Positions 12,680 through 23,713 of a DNA stretch of 64,000 nt are shown here, piece after piece. This stretch comes from Paulownia fortunei (taxonomy: Eukaryota; Streptophyta; Magnoliopsida; Lamiales; Paulowniaceae): NCBI GenBank assembly GCA_019321725.1, contig CM033118.1, forward strand, positions 16,642,071-16,706,070. The letters are read 5' to 3'. The notes below the pieces were generated by a model that did no database searches, had not been told where the DNA came from, and saw only the letters and a program-made list of their open reading frames with translations. The first letter of the stretch is position 1. Every line of letters starts with the position of its first letter. The translations under genes and the position numbers were made by a program.

Positions 12680-13900
12680 AGTAATAATTGAAATAATTTA
12701 TTTGTTTGTTCCTACAAATCTAATAATAGATCACTGGCTAGTATAATATTTCTGCAATAGTGATTTACTTTGATAATAGTAATAATAAGATTAGTTCTAT
12801 ATTATTAATAATAATCTTCACTTTCGTAATATTGGTAACTAGATTATGTCTGCCTCACTTTGTTATTTCTATTAAATTATTTGCCAATTAGATGATCATA
12901 TTTATTTTTTTAATTGATTATTATTGCATTATTAGTGATATTGGTAAACTTTGGTGATTAATAATGTAAATATCACTATTTGTTGTTTACTTTCTTTTAT
13001 TGTTAATATCTCTATAATTTACACATTCATTTTATTTTTATTAACAAATTAAAACAGAATAGTTGAATGTGTTGTAAGTCTTTGTATTTTTATTTATTAT
13101 TATTATTAAATTAGTTGATGACATTGTTGACTCAAAGGGTAATTCAAATACATTGAAAATTCCATAAACGTATAATTGCCTAATGAAGTTAATGTATGGC
13201 AAAATGCAAACATCTTGAAAAGCATGGTAGTGGTTGCTTCTAGGTTAAGGGAGGTGGTCCGGTGCATGTAATCTTGATACGGAAACAATGTCAGGAGAGG
13301 TACGAGTAATTTGATACATTAAGGGATAATGTTTATTATTAAGTCAAAATTTAAGGATATTTTTTATAATTATATCAAAATTTAAGGGAGGTTGATGTAA
13401 TAACATTTAAAAAACTATTCAAAGAATGAAATAAGGATTCATTTCAATCCGTTACTTCATATAGAATTTTATGGCACGTTAGATGTGAGGAGGATCTCCG
13501 AAACCACCAACCACCCCCATCCAGCCATCCCTAATTCATGATGAGCAGATCAATTTTCTGGCAAAATATCTGCGGTTATAAAAACAACTACGTGTCAACA
13601 TTTAAATTCAAATTGGTTCCTGATCCTGGTCGGACATTAATGTCTTCGCACCAGCAATCCAATAAAGAGGGGCAATACCGGTTTCTTTTTTTCCATTCTA
13701 TCTAAGGAGATTCTAGAAAAATATATCCCATTTTTAAAATTTTCACTTTTTATTTAATATTATTAAAAAAATTGAAATTGAAGAGGTCCACAAGTGGGAA
13801 AAGTCATTCCTCCTTCAATGCAACTGTTGCTAACGTACAAAATCAACATCAAAAAGTAATACTATAATTTTCGTGAATCTAAATACTCTTCCTAGAGGAC
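12680..13900. repeat. 3' flank of CYP94 copy 1, duplicated at 37580-38440
   Basis: Blocks such as TTTACTTTGATAATAGTA, ATTAGTTCTATATTATTAAT and GGGAGGTGGTCCG occur here and, in the same order and orientation, at 37580-38100 below CYP94 copy 2. The duplication therefore included more than 1 kb of 3' flanking DNA. Similarity is clear but broken by many indels, so the duplication is not recent. Confidence 0.8.
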
Positions 13901-13921
13901 CTGGTCATGGAAAAATCATTA

Positions 13922-15461
13922 TCAATACCCCTCCTCAGCCCTCTCGACAATCCTCACTGGAAAACCACCCTTCATTTTTGCTGTCAAGTCCGTTATGTAT
14001 ACTGGCTCCGCCCCTTCCACCACCAGTGGCACCACCCTAAACTGCCGCAAGACGCCGGCAACCACTCTCTTCATTTGTATGAAAGCCATGTCTTTCCCTA
14101 GACAAATTCTGGGCCCTGCCTGAAACACGGGATAAGTATACGAATCCCTGTTTACAAACCTCCACTTTTCAGCCGCTGCCTCCCTCTCCAGCCACCGCGC
14201 AGGGCGGAAATCCGCCCAATCTTTACCCCACACCTTCTCAACCCTGCCCATAGCGTAGGGATGATAGCTCACCCTCATGCCCTTCCTTACAATTGTCCCA
14301 TCAGGCAAAACATCATCACTCAGAGCTGCTTTTGCATCCAGAGGAACAGGCGGATAAAGCCTCATGCTTTCACAGAGAGAAGCGTGAGTATAAACCATGT
14401 CCTTCACTTCATCATAAGCTGATGCTGCTTCTGATTTTTCATTGATTTCTCTGAGTATCTCATTTTCCACTTCCGGGTGATCTGAAAGCAGCCAGAAAAA
14501 CCATGTCAATGCAGCAGAAGTTGTGTCACGGCCTGCCAAGATGAAACTTATCACTATATCAGCCACAAAATCTTCATCTGAATGGCCTGAGCTCAAGAAT
14601 CTTGACAGGAGATCATCAACTGATTCCAGGGATGATTTTCCATGGAGTTCTTGCTTTTCCCCCTGATTATCTCTTTCGCGAATTCTCGAACTTGGTTGAC
14701 GGCAATCTTGAGCTGCTTTTCGGATCCGATGTTGAGGGCCCTCCTGATTTTCCAGAAATAAGGGATAAAGGAACTGAACCTGTCGCAGGAGAGTTTCACA
14801 GCTTTTTCAAACGCGAGCGCAAACTCCTCCTGCGGCAGAGATGGCGACAGGTAACCCGGTTCATACCCGAACGCGATCTTGCAAATGTTGTCGAAAGCAA
14901 ATCTTTGAAGGATGTCTTGAAAGTCGAGCACAGTTTTGTTGGCTGCGGCACTTTTAAGGATCGGGATCAGGCGATCTGACAGTTCAGAATCCACCACGGT
15001 TTCCACGAACTTCCGAAGTGATTTGGTGTTGAACTCGTGGCTAGAAACTTGTCTCTGGAATTTCCACTTCTCACCATCGGAGTTGAAAATGCCATCACCA
15101 AGAAAGTCTCTTAAAGTGCTTCTGAAAAAGTCCCCTTTGTCGTAGTTGTGGAAGTGGGACTTCAGAATGTGCTGCACGTTGGCGGCGTTGGCCGTGACGA
15201 TAAGCTGCCGGCCGAAGGTACGGTGGAGTTGGAAAGTTAGATTTGGGCTGGATGTCACAATCTCTGACGTCCATTGCACGTATCTTTCTCTGTTTTCCAA
15301 GATTGAGAAGAATGAACCAAATATTGGGTATGATTTTGGTAGTTTGGTGGGAGTGGAAGCAGAGAGGGTCTTGAATATGGTTTTCAACTTGGCTAAGATG
15401 AAGAACAGTAGAGGAACAGCTATGCAGAAGATAACTGAGGTTGGAAGTGGACGTCCACCAT
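13922..15461 (-). pseudogene. CYP94 cytochrome P450 copy 1, two frameshifts
   Basis: Intronless P450 of about 510 codons; start at 15461 (CAT 15459-15461), stop complement at 13922-13924. Family marks on the minus strand are an N-terminal membrane anchor region, KLPKSYPIFGS after the anchor, I-helix AGRDTTSAALTWFFWLL, ESMR (ExxR), FRPARW and heme loop FQAGPRICLG. CYP94 enzymes are ER-bound fatty-acid or jasmonoyl-isoleucine omega-oxidases; the sequence looks nearest CYP94A. Against copies 2 and 3, one base is missing near 15443-15444, shifting the frame after about six codons, and one near 14653-14654, shifting it before the I-helix. The frame is intact between and after these points, so the breaks are young or are assembly errors. 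It keeps the canonical DTT, unlike copies 2 and 3. Confidence 0.85.
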
Positions 15462-15535
15462 TTTATTCAGAGGAAAACAATAAAGCTTGAATAAATATGA
15501 ATTTGTGAACTAAGAAGTTGATGACATATGTGGGT

Positions 15536-15542
15536 ATTTATA
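15536..15542 (-). promoter_or_regulatory. TATA box of CYP94 copy 1
   Basis: On the minus strand CTTTTATAAATACCCA lies about 75 bp upstream of the ATG. The same string and spacing precede copy 3, and the leader between (ACAAATTCATAT and so on) is also conserved. Confidence 0.7.
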
Positions 15543-15544
15543 AA

Positions 15545-17099
15545 AGTGAACCCCACCAGCTTTCACTTTTCTCCAATTGGATCAATAAAAGTAGGATGGA
15601 GGAAAGAGTGTTATCATTTTCCTAAAGAAAAAGTAGAGGTGACGCAAGCAATGAGGAAAGTTGATAATTATTAGGAAATTTTTGTCATTCAACAAAAACT
15701 GATCAAGAGCTAAATACACTTGCTGTATAATTAGTATATAATTTGAATAGTATTCTTGACTTTATAATGTAATTGCTATTTAATTTATTAATAATATTAT
15801 TAATATATATATTTTACATGTATTTGTAGTATTACAATGAAAGATAAATAATAAATCAGACGTGAACTGTTTAAATAGTAATTAATCACATGACAAGTAA
15901 AATAATATTCATCATATAATTAGTTGGGTATAACTAAACTTCGTTCAAACAAAAACAAAAAAAATTAAGAAAAGAAGATGTTTTTCTAGCTCATATTGTA
16001 ATACCACTAATATACGTCAAGTGTACACCGATAATATCATTTAATACAGTTGATATATATTGATGTATTACATAAGAGATAGAATATCAATTATAATAAA
16101 AAATCAAGACTGAAAAATTGTTATAGCAATGGGGCGGGTACATGTATTGCATAAGAGATAGATTAATTATAATAAATGATTCAAAATGGAGAATAGACAT
16201 TGCAGTGGAACGGGTTCAAAGTTCATGCCAAAACACGTCCCACTTGAATATAATTTTACTATTACAAATAAGTTTGAAATGAATTTTAAATTTTTATTTT
16301 CAAACTCAATACATTCCTTTTAATTTTTTTTATTATATAAATTTATGTAGAAATTTTCTAACAAAAATATTTATTTAAAAAATTTTAAAAATATATATTT
16401 TTAATATTTTTAAAATTATAAAACTTATCTAACAATTTTAGGTTCAGATTTTAAATTTTTTAATAGAATAAATATCGAGATTGAGTTTGATATTCCAAAT
16501 AAACAATAATAAGTTGACCTCCGCCTAAATATAGAAGATCTTCTAGAATCATTGCAAAGAAGCTTCCCCAGTCCATGGGAAAATACCGGAACGGACAGAT
16601 ACATGGGTCTAAGGGATGAGCTGACTCAAATTTAGACCTCTCAAAAATAATCTATTTAAGTGGTTTTGAAATCATAAATAATCTTAGATTGGATATTGAT
16701 TTTAGTGTTTGGATTCGACCCAGCTGTGAAAGACTTAATTTTTACACACACACACACACACATATAGAGAAATATTTGTATATTATATACACACACTTAC
16801 ATATGATACATAAATATAATACTTTATAAATTGAACTAAGAATATTAAATAAATATTTTAATTTATAATTACTATAATATGGAGAAATTTATTTTATAAA
16901 GTTATCATTATGACTTTTTTATAAGTTTTTCAAATTTACATAGTCAGACGTGTCGAATCTCACATCAGGTTTAGGTATAAAAACTTTAATGGGCTAATCT
17001 TTGTGTTTAACAAATATTCAATAAATAGGTATAAAAACTTTAATGTGCTAGTCTTTATTTTTAACAAATATTCAATAAATCGACTCGTGGTTAATCTAT
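15545..17099. other. Upstream region of CYP94 copy 1, no gene
   Basis: A+T-rich with an (AC)n microsatellite near 16745-16762. The part at about 16530-16740 matches, in reverse orientation, 60340-60560 upstream of copy 3: the shared string TATTTTCCCATGGACT, with TTCTAGAA beside it at 16540-16547. A 54-bp segment beginning GGTATAAAAACTTTAATG is tandemly duplicated (starts 16974 and 17028) next to the retroelement border. Confidence 0.65.
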
Positions 17100-17866
17100 T
17101 GTTATGTATCAATTGGAGAAGGTATTCCTCAAGTACCAATTCATTGCTTTTTGCTCTTCTCCGCCTTGGTGAATTACCTGCACAAGACGTTAGAGTGACC
17201 CGGTGTAAGAACTCTGACGCTCAAGTCAGTAGATATTCTCTTGGGAAAGATAAAAAGTAGGTAAATATATATGTATTTCAAATATAAAAAGTGTAACCCG
17301 TGATATGCCATGAATTCCCTTATTTATAGATACCAAATAAGGGGAAAAAAGAGATTTCAAACCTCAATTTATTGTAACAGATTACTGTATACGTATCCAT
17401 ATTTTCTGATTTACCCTAAAAAAATTCTTTATCCCTTTCTAATCATAACTATTTCATCCTAATTTTTTGTGTGAACGTGCCCGACCTGGAGGTCGGTAAG
17501 CTTCCCAATGCTAGATACACCTATAAAACGCTGAGTAGGTTATGCCACTCTCAGAGCCCATGTGCTGAGCTAACATATTTGTTTACCAAGCTTTCACACC
17601 ATAGATGAGAATCTTCTATCAATCCACACCTTAAACATTTCATTCCGACTTGACCTACATCACATTAATTCCTTCCCCATAGCCTGAGCTACATAGATCC
17701 AACCTGACCTATATCACATTAGTTTCTTACTCATAACCCGAGCTACGTTGGTCCGTCCTAACCTATACCACATCAGCTAGTCCCCCTACTTTGCCTGACC
17801 TATATCATATTAGTTTCTTATTCATAACCCGAGCTATGTAAGTCCGTCTGGACCTATACCACATCA
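17100..17866 (-). repeat. Left (3') LTR of Tat-like element
   Basis: Starts TGTTATG and ends ACCACATCA in plus orientation. It shares ordered blocks with 33837-34687, including TTACCTGCACAAGAC, GAGTGACCCGGT, CCACTCTCAGAGCCCATGTG and repeated TATACCACATCA segments. The internal repeats, about 91 bp long, differ in number between the two LTRs. Confidence 0.8.
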
Positions 17867-18113
17867 GTTAATCCCCCTACTCTGCCTGACCTGCAACCTT
17901 TACAGGACAGACATAATACAAAAAATATCTTGATTATTAGGGCTGACGTAGGCATCTCTTTTCAAATTACACCCCTTAGAATTTCGCATCCATTACTTAG
18001 ACTTTAATGTCTTAGTCTTTTCAACTGAGTATCCTCATCCAACCATACATGTGTCTGCATCTTGTCATCCATGTCTATAACTTTCTCTATGTCTTCGACT
18101 GTCACCTTCTCCT

Positions 18114-18120
18114 TATAAAA
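18114..18120 (+). promoter_or_regulatory. Possible TATA box for the antisense ORF
   Basis: TATAAAA followed by a C/T-rich leader lies about 300 bp upstream of the plus-strand ORF inside the retroelement, on the strand opposite to gag-pol. Position and context fit an internal promoter; there is no other evidence. Confidence 0.35.
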
Positions 18121-18419
18121 GGGCATCCCTCTTCCTCTTTTGTCCTCTTCTTTTTTACAAATTTTCTCTCGACGATCTATCTCTTATATTCTTCCGGTAA
18201 CTCTTTTCTTTTCTTCATTCAACAAGCCAAGTAAGTCCTTTGACTTTTGCTATTCGTTTATTCTTCTATTTTTTCTTTACATGCTTGGTTTATTTTTTTA
18301 TCTCCACCTCTCATGAATCTCCAAACCCTCTGTCATTTATTTCTCTATTTCTTCCTCTCGGACTTTCTGTCCGTGAACTAGTACTTGAACTATCAACTCA
18401 TCATCCTTCTAAAGTTAGG

Positions 18420-21400
18420 ATGGTTAATTCGATTGATCACCCTGCTTATATGACTCATGCCACCTCCCTATCTGAGATAAGCTTAACAAACCTCAGGGAG
18501 AACGCATGAATATAGAGGAATTTAATATAGTCTTTCTAGGCCCTCGTGACAGACCTCATAACCCACCTCCTGGTTATGTGGCTTTCTTTATAGACCAACT
18601 GGAGACATGCCTTAGGTTTCCCATACCCGACCTATTCTACTATATCTCTAAAAGCTTTAGTATTCCCCTAATGCAGCTCATTCCTAATTCATTTCGACTT
18701 ATGGTTGGTTTCTGGATGGTAGTTAGCTACTTCGGATATGAGCCAAATCATAAGCTATGACGGGCTTTTTTTCATGCTAAAACTGCTAAACTAGGACTTT
18801 TTTATTTTATCTCTTGTGGAGCAGCTAAATTTCTAGAGAGGAAACCCAACTCTCTTAAAAGTTGGAAAGAAATGTACTTCTATATTTTTTTCCCTGACCT
18901 ATGGAATTTTTCTACCAATTGGATCACCGACTTGCCTCATCAAAGTTGAGCACCTGAGCTGGACTCGGCCACCCAAGCTTTAGCTCGTCGATTAAACCAC
19001 AATCCCTACTGATAAGTTTATATTTTTATATATTTTGTATCAATCCCTTTATATCTTTTCTTGTTCTTGTTAATAATATATTTTTGTTAATGTTTTGTGT
19101 GTGATAGGAGTTTGGGAAATCAAAAAATTAAAAATGAGCCAAAACGAAGTTGAAACAACCATTATTAGACCAAATTGACAAGGTTGCACTGCGGCAGTTT
19201 TTGTATTTTGGGCATACATTTCTGTTCCAAAGCCCTATAGACCGAATTCTTGGATAATTGAAAAGATAAGAGATATATCTATAACTTTTATGTTGGAAAT
19301 TTTTCCCAGTTTAATTGATTTCAAAGAGAAAAATTTAGTTAAAAAGCCAAACATGCATTGAAACTTTTAGATATGCAATTTTGTATTTTTGGCATAACTC
19401 TCTCCAAAAATATGATATTGATATAATTCAAGTGGTTTAAAAAATATAATAGATAGGACTATAATTATTAGGAAGGACGCCAAAAGCCAATTCATCTAGA
19501 AAAGAGGTCAAAAATCAGTTCAAAAAGGATGAATAGTTTAGGCTGCCGTTCTGGAGAAGAAGAAAACAGTAGCAACGATGCATAGGCGCCTTGCTTACTG
19601 TCCTCTTGACGCCATATTTTGGCGCCTAGGTGCTGTCCGTGTAGAAAAATTGATTCATTTACTTGAAATGATGACCCTTTACATCTTTTAGCATATGTTT
19701 GTGATATGTATACACTAGATACATATATCACACCATACACATTACATACTTTACAATACATATTACTCACTTTACACAAAATACACAACACACTTACACA
19801 CTTTACACCAAATGCACAACACACCTTACACACTTTACACTAAATAACATCACCATCTCACACTTTATAAAAAAATACTATCCTCTCAACACAAACATTA
19901 ATTTTTCAGATTCACTCACTTTCCTAAAAATCACATACATTTTTTGAAAGCACTCTTAGGGTTTTGAAGCTTCAAGGAAGATAAAGTGGAAAAAGCTTGG
20001 AGGAGGAGACGTCCATAATCTACCATCAACCTCAACTATCTTCTCCAACCAATAAGTTTATTTGATTCCCAATGTTGTTAATTTTTTTTTCTTGTTAATT
20101 TTGATCATGTTAGGTTAACCTTTCTTATTGGTTGATATTGATTTCAAAGCCATAGACATGAATTTGTATAATTAAGTGTTTGATATTATTGATCAATTTT
20201 TCAATTGAAGTTGTTTATATTTTTTTTATGCTTAATGTCTTATGGGTATTTTCTTGCTTTGTTTGGGTACGCAATCAAATTGGGTTTGAAAACTGCCTAC
20301 AACTATATATAGAGATTTTAATCTATAATTGTTTTGAATTTCTAATCATGTGTAGTAAATTGTGATTAATGATTATAAGGTATTTTTGTTAATTGAAATG
20401 GAAAACATAACCTAAATTAAATAACCCGAGCTTGTTGGGTTGTTGTTTAGATCAATCTACTTTCTTGTTTTGATGCATCCATTGGATAAATTTAGAGAGC
20501 TTGTTTTAGGTTGTTTGATAGGTAGGGAAATAGATAAAGAGTTTGTTCGATCTAACGAGCAACTAAAGAAAGATTGGGATAGTGGAACTTGTAATTACCT
20601 ATGGTTGATAATTTCATTAGTAAGTTATTAATAATATTGATATGAAATTACGTCTCATTGTCTAGTGGTAGTGAATGAAACATCAACCTAGTTTAATCGA
20701 TTGTTGATTATTGTTTGATTTTGATTGCTTTATATTTTAATTAGTTTTAGTTTATGTGACTTAGTTACTAAATCAATCCCTCAAACCGTTGTTGTTTATT
20801 TTTAGAGTTTACTTGTTGAGTTTTAACTTTATGTTAATAATTTTGAAGTTAAATTTTTTAGTTAGTGAGTTGATAGTAAATCAGTTAGTCTTGATTCTCG
20901 TGGGATCGACTCTTACTCGTTAAAATTTTATTGAAGAGTAAGGTTTAAATTTGGTAGGTCTGCGACAATCGATCACCTACCATGTATGGTTATTAGCTGA
21001 TTCCTGGCCTTTACTCTACCATTTTCAACTGAGCCCCAAAGCCATTTCACTTCCTCAGCCTATAGGTACCATCATGTTTAACTAATTGTTATGATTTCAC
21101 ATTTGTCATATACTAACTGTATAACTCCTTTTCAGATTAGCTGATGGAGTCTTACATACTAGCAGCCTATCGAGCTCAGAAAGCCACTGGAGGATCAGGT
21201 TAACCCAAATGTTAGGCTCGAGTTTCCCTAACTAGCACACCATCGGATCAACAACGTGTGCTAGCTACCTAAGCTTCATCCTCAACTCATCAACCATCTC
21301 CATCTAATCCCCCACCTCCTACCGCAGCTGTTGTACTTATATTCTCCCAGAGTCAAGGAAAGCGTCCAGCCTCTACAGGTGGTGGCAGCTCGGGTCCATC

Positions 21401-22334
21401 TTAACATCCCCGTCTCAATGCCCCTACTTCTCTTAATGCCTCATTTTTCACTAGCAGCTCGGTATTGGAGACACAAAATGGAAAACTCTACGTCGAGTGG
21501 CTCCAAAGCGTACCCAACTCCGTAGATCAGCGTATCTTAGGGTCTATGGATTATGACGCCAGGGTGGGTAATCTTACAGATCATGCCTCCAAGGTAATGT
21601 TCACTTCTTAATTCATCTCATTTATTCTAAGGGTTGAAAATTTCTCTAACCTCATTTTTCCTTAAGCTATTTTGTATCTGAGCTCTTTGATGGCCGATCT
21701 GCAGTTTGGATTACATTTCTTAGAGGAAGAAAAACTCAGGCAATAGAATGAAGATCTGCAATAGCGATTGTAGTGCGCTCTAGCTCGTACCGGCAAGTTA
21801 GAAGCAGATCTCGAGATAGTTAGGGTAAACATGCTTCCCTGAAAGAGAAAATAACTAAAATGGAATGAGATAGGAATATATGGAGAACCAGATGTTGAAG
21901 GCTATTGAAGAGGCTTCTATCTTCCAAGCCGAAGGTCATGTAGCAGGCTTCTTACGGGCCAAGCTGAGTGGGCCCATGTGAGAGAAAAATTCTTGCAATC
22001 TCCAGAATTACTTGATCCACAGCTTCACACATTGCTTAGGTCAGGTCCAGGAGCCAGGGTATACCGGTCCGGATCCAATCTGGACTATGCTGTCGAAAGT
22101 ATCCCTTCACTCGGCAATATGTCTGCCTCTGCAGCTGATGTAGTTGGTCTTTCACAACCACCAGCTGCGACAACATCTTTGGGAGATCTTTCTGTTCACT
22201 CATCTTTTTATTCTCCAACCGCTGTTGTCTCTCACGATCTTTCTAACGAGCCTGCTCTCAATATTGAGGATGACAGTTCTTCCCATATAGGGAATCCAGA
22301 TAATGGTTGTTTTAGAACCCCTCAATGTTTCTGA
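18420..22334 (+). pseudogene. Antisense extra ORF of Tat-like element, 'putative gypsy type transposon' domain
   Basis: Plus-strand coding remnants opposite to gag-pol. From 18506 the frame encodes GPRDRPHNPPPGYVAFFIDQ, then LRFPIPDLFYYISKSFSIPL and PNSFRLMVGFWMV. After a stop near 18758 the similarity continues (KSWKEMYFYIF, DLWNFSTNWITDLP) to about 18950. This is the layout of the plant domain called 'putative gypsy type transposon' (Transposase_28). It is interrupted by the solo LTR at 19010-20975, resumes at 20981 (HVWLLADSWPLLYHF), and ends with a decayed C-terminal part (21978-22334, with REKFLQSPELLDPQL and stops before it). Antisense or extra ORFs between pol and the 3' LTR are known in Tat-lineage elements (Grande, Retand, RIRE2). 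Here it has stops and frameshifts. Its function is unknown. Confidence 0.72.
19010..20975 (+). mobile_element. Solo LTR, 1966 bp, target duplication CCTAC
   Basis: Starts TGATAAG and ends GATCA (TG...CA), flanked by CCTAC at 19005-19009 and 20976-20980. The antisense ORF reads continuously across the joined flanks, which confirms the insertion. It has no coding capacity. Near its end it has CTCGTGGGATCGACTCTTAC, a form frequent in plant gypsy LTRs. It contains a repeat of ACACACTTACACACTTTACAC type at 19736-19850 and GC-rich GGCGCC/GGCGCCTAGG patches at 19585-19630. It is probably the product of LTR-LTR recombination of a full element. Confidence 0.88.
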
Positions 22335-22597
22335 TTATAGGGTATAATAGGTTTTGTAAATCTTTGTAACAATTTTTTCATAATAATATTATTTCACCTT
22401 TATCACTTCTGAGTTTTGTTTTATTTTTCCAGCACCTACAACTTTAAAAGTAATTTTTCAATAGTGAACATTATAAAATATTCATATCTTACTCAGATTT
22501 TGTAGCTAAGCTACATGTGCCTTACCAAAGTTATTCTTGCTTTTCTAAAGTTGTATGAAAAGATAATCTAGCTCAGTTGGTCTTGCCTTTAGATTTT

Positions 22598-23060
22598 TCT
22601 TGAATTATTCTTTAAGGAGATCGATCTCTGTGAACCCTACAAGGAATTTAGGTTGGTTTAGTTTAACTGGCCTAAGATTTTTTCATATCACTCATCGAGG
22701 AGGTCGGTCTCTGTGAACCCTCCAAGAAAACTCAGGTAGGTCCAGTTCAACTGGCCTTACCTTAAGATTTTTTCTTGAATCATTCCTTAAGGAGGTCAAT
22801 CTCCGCGAACTCTCCAAGAAACCAAGGTAGGTCTAGTTCAACCGGCCTTGCCTTATGATTTTTTCTTGAATTATTTTCTAAAGAGATCGGTCTTTGCGAA
22901 CCCTCCAAGGAACCTAGGTAGGTCCATTTCAACTGGTTTTATCTTAGGATTTATTCTTAAATCATTTCCTAAGGAGATTTATCTCTGCGAACCCTCTAAG
23001 AAACTCAAGTAGGTCCAGTTCAACTCGTATTGCCTTAGGATTTTTTCTAAATCAATTTAC
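22598..23060. repeat. Five tandem copies of about 91 bp
   Basis: Units contain AAGGAGATCGATCTCTG-like and GAACCCTCCAAGAAAC-like strings followed by GTAGGTCCAGTTCAACTGG and ACCTTAAGATTTTTTCTTGA. The key motif recurs at 22614, 22697, 22789, 22880 and 22971. The array lies between the pol stop (about 23114) and the antisense ORF end, in the 3' untranslated region of the Tat-like element, a place where Tat-lineage elements are known to carry tandem arrays. Confidence 0.85.
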
Positions 23061-23113
23061 ATAATGGGCAAGATAATTTATTTATTTTCTTTTGCAAAAA
23101 CATCAGGATTACA

Positions 23114-23708
23114 TATAGAATTTCTTCAAATGACAAACATTCCATGGTTTGGGTACTCTTTTTCCTTTCTCATCTCCCAGCTCATATGCACATCCAGCTA
23201 TTACCCAAGTTACATTGTAAGGACCTTCCCAATTTGCCTCTAACTTGCTAGTTTGTTTCAAGACATTTGTTCGCAGTAGTACCAAATACCTAACCTAAAA
23301 ATTCTTTATTTTGACTTTTCGGGAGTATCCAGCTCGAATCCTTCTTTTGTACGCTTCCATCCGAAGGTATACTCTTTTTTTCCATCAATCTAGTCTAATG
23401 CTTCCCTCATGAGCTCGTTGTTTTCTTTTTCTTCATAGCTTTGGATCCAGTGGGTTTCCATCCCGATCTCGGTTGGTATAACAGCTTTAGCTCTATATAC
23501 CAAACTGAATGGAGTTTTTCCTATCGTAGTCTTTAGTATTGTACGATATGCCCATAAAACTAAGTCCAACTCATCTATCCAACCACCTTCAGCTCTATCT
23601 AGCCCAGTTTTAATCATTTGCAAAATTATCCAGTTGGTTACTTTAACTTGCCCATTGGCTTGAAGATGGGCCACTGAAGTAAAGTGTTGCTTGATTTTTA
23701 TCTCAGTG
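23114..23708 (-). pseudogene. Integrase C-terminal part (outer element)
   Basis: Minus-strand coding remnant after the nested insertion. It shows the last part of the integrase core (HLQANGQVKVTN, then WIDELDLVLWAYRTILKTT and GKTPFSLVYRAKAV), then a GPY/F-type module (KLEANWEGPYNVTW) and PKPWNVCHLKKFYM before a stop near 23114. In intact elements the first motif is normally HPQANGQ or HPQTNGQ; here Leu replaces Pro. Frameshifts and stops separate the pieces. Confidence 0.85.
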
Positions 23709-23713
23709 CACCA

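Noticed and set aside
14602..15490. Long open frames on the strand opposite to CYP94 copy 1 (and likewise for copies 2 and 3)
   Set aside because: Antisense shadows of a GC-rich P450 exon; the same shadows occur in all three copies and carry no domain.
19492..19833. 113-codon Cys/Tyr/Val-rich minus-strand frame
   Set aside because: It lies within the solo LTR and comes from the CACTTTACAC-type repeat.
22598..23060. Regular repeats that might suggest a CRISPR array
   Set aside because: The units are about 91 bp head-to-tail with no unique spacers, inside a plant retroelement; CRISPR does not apply.
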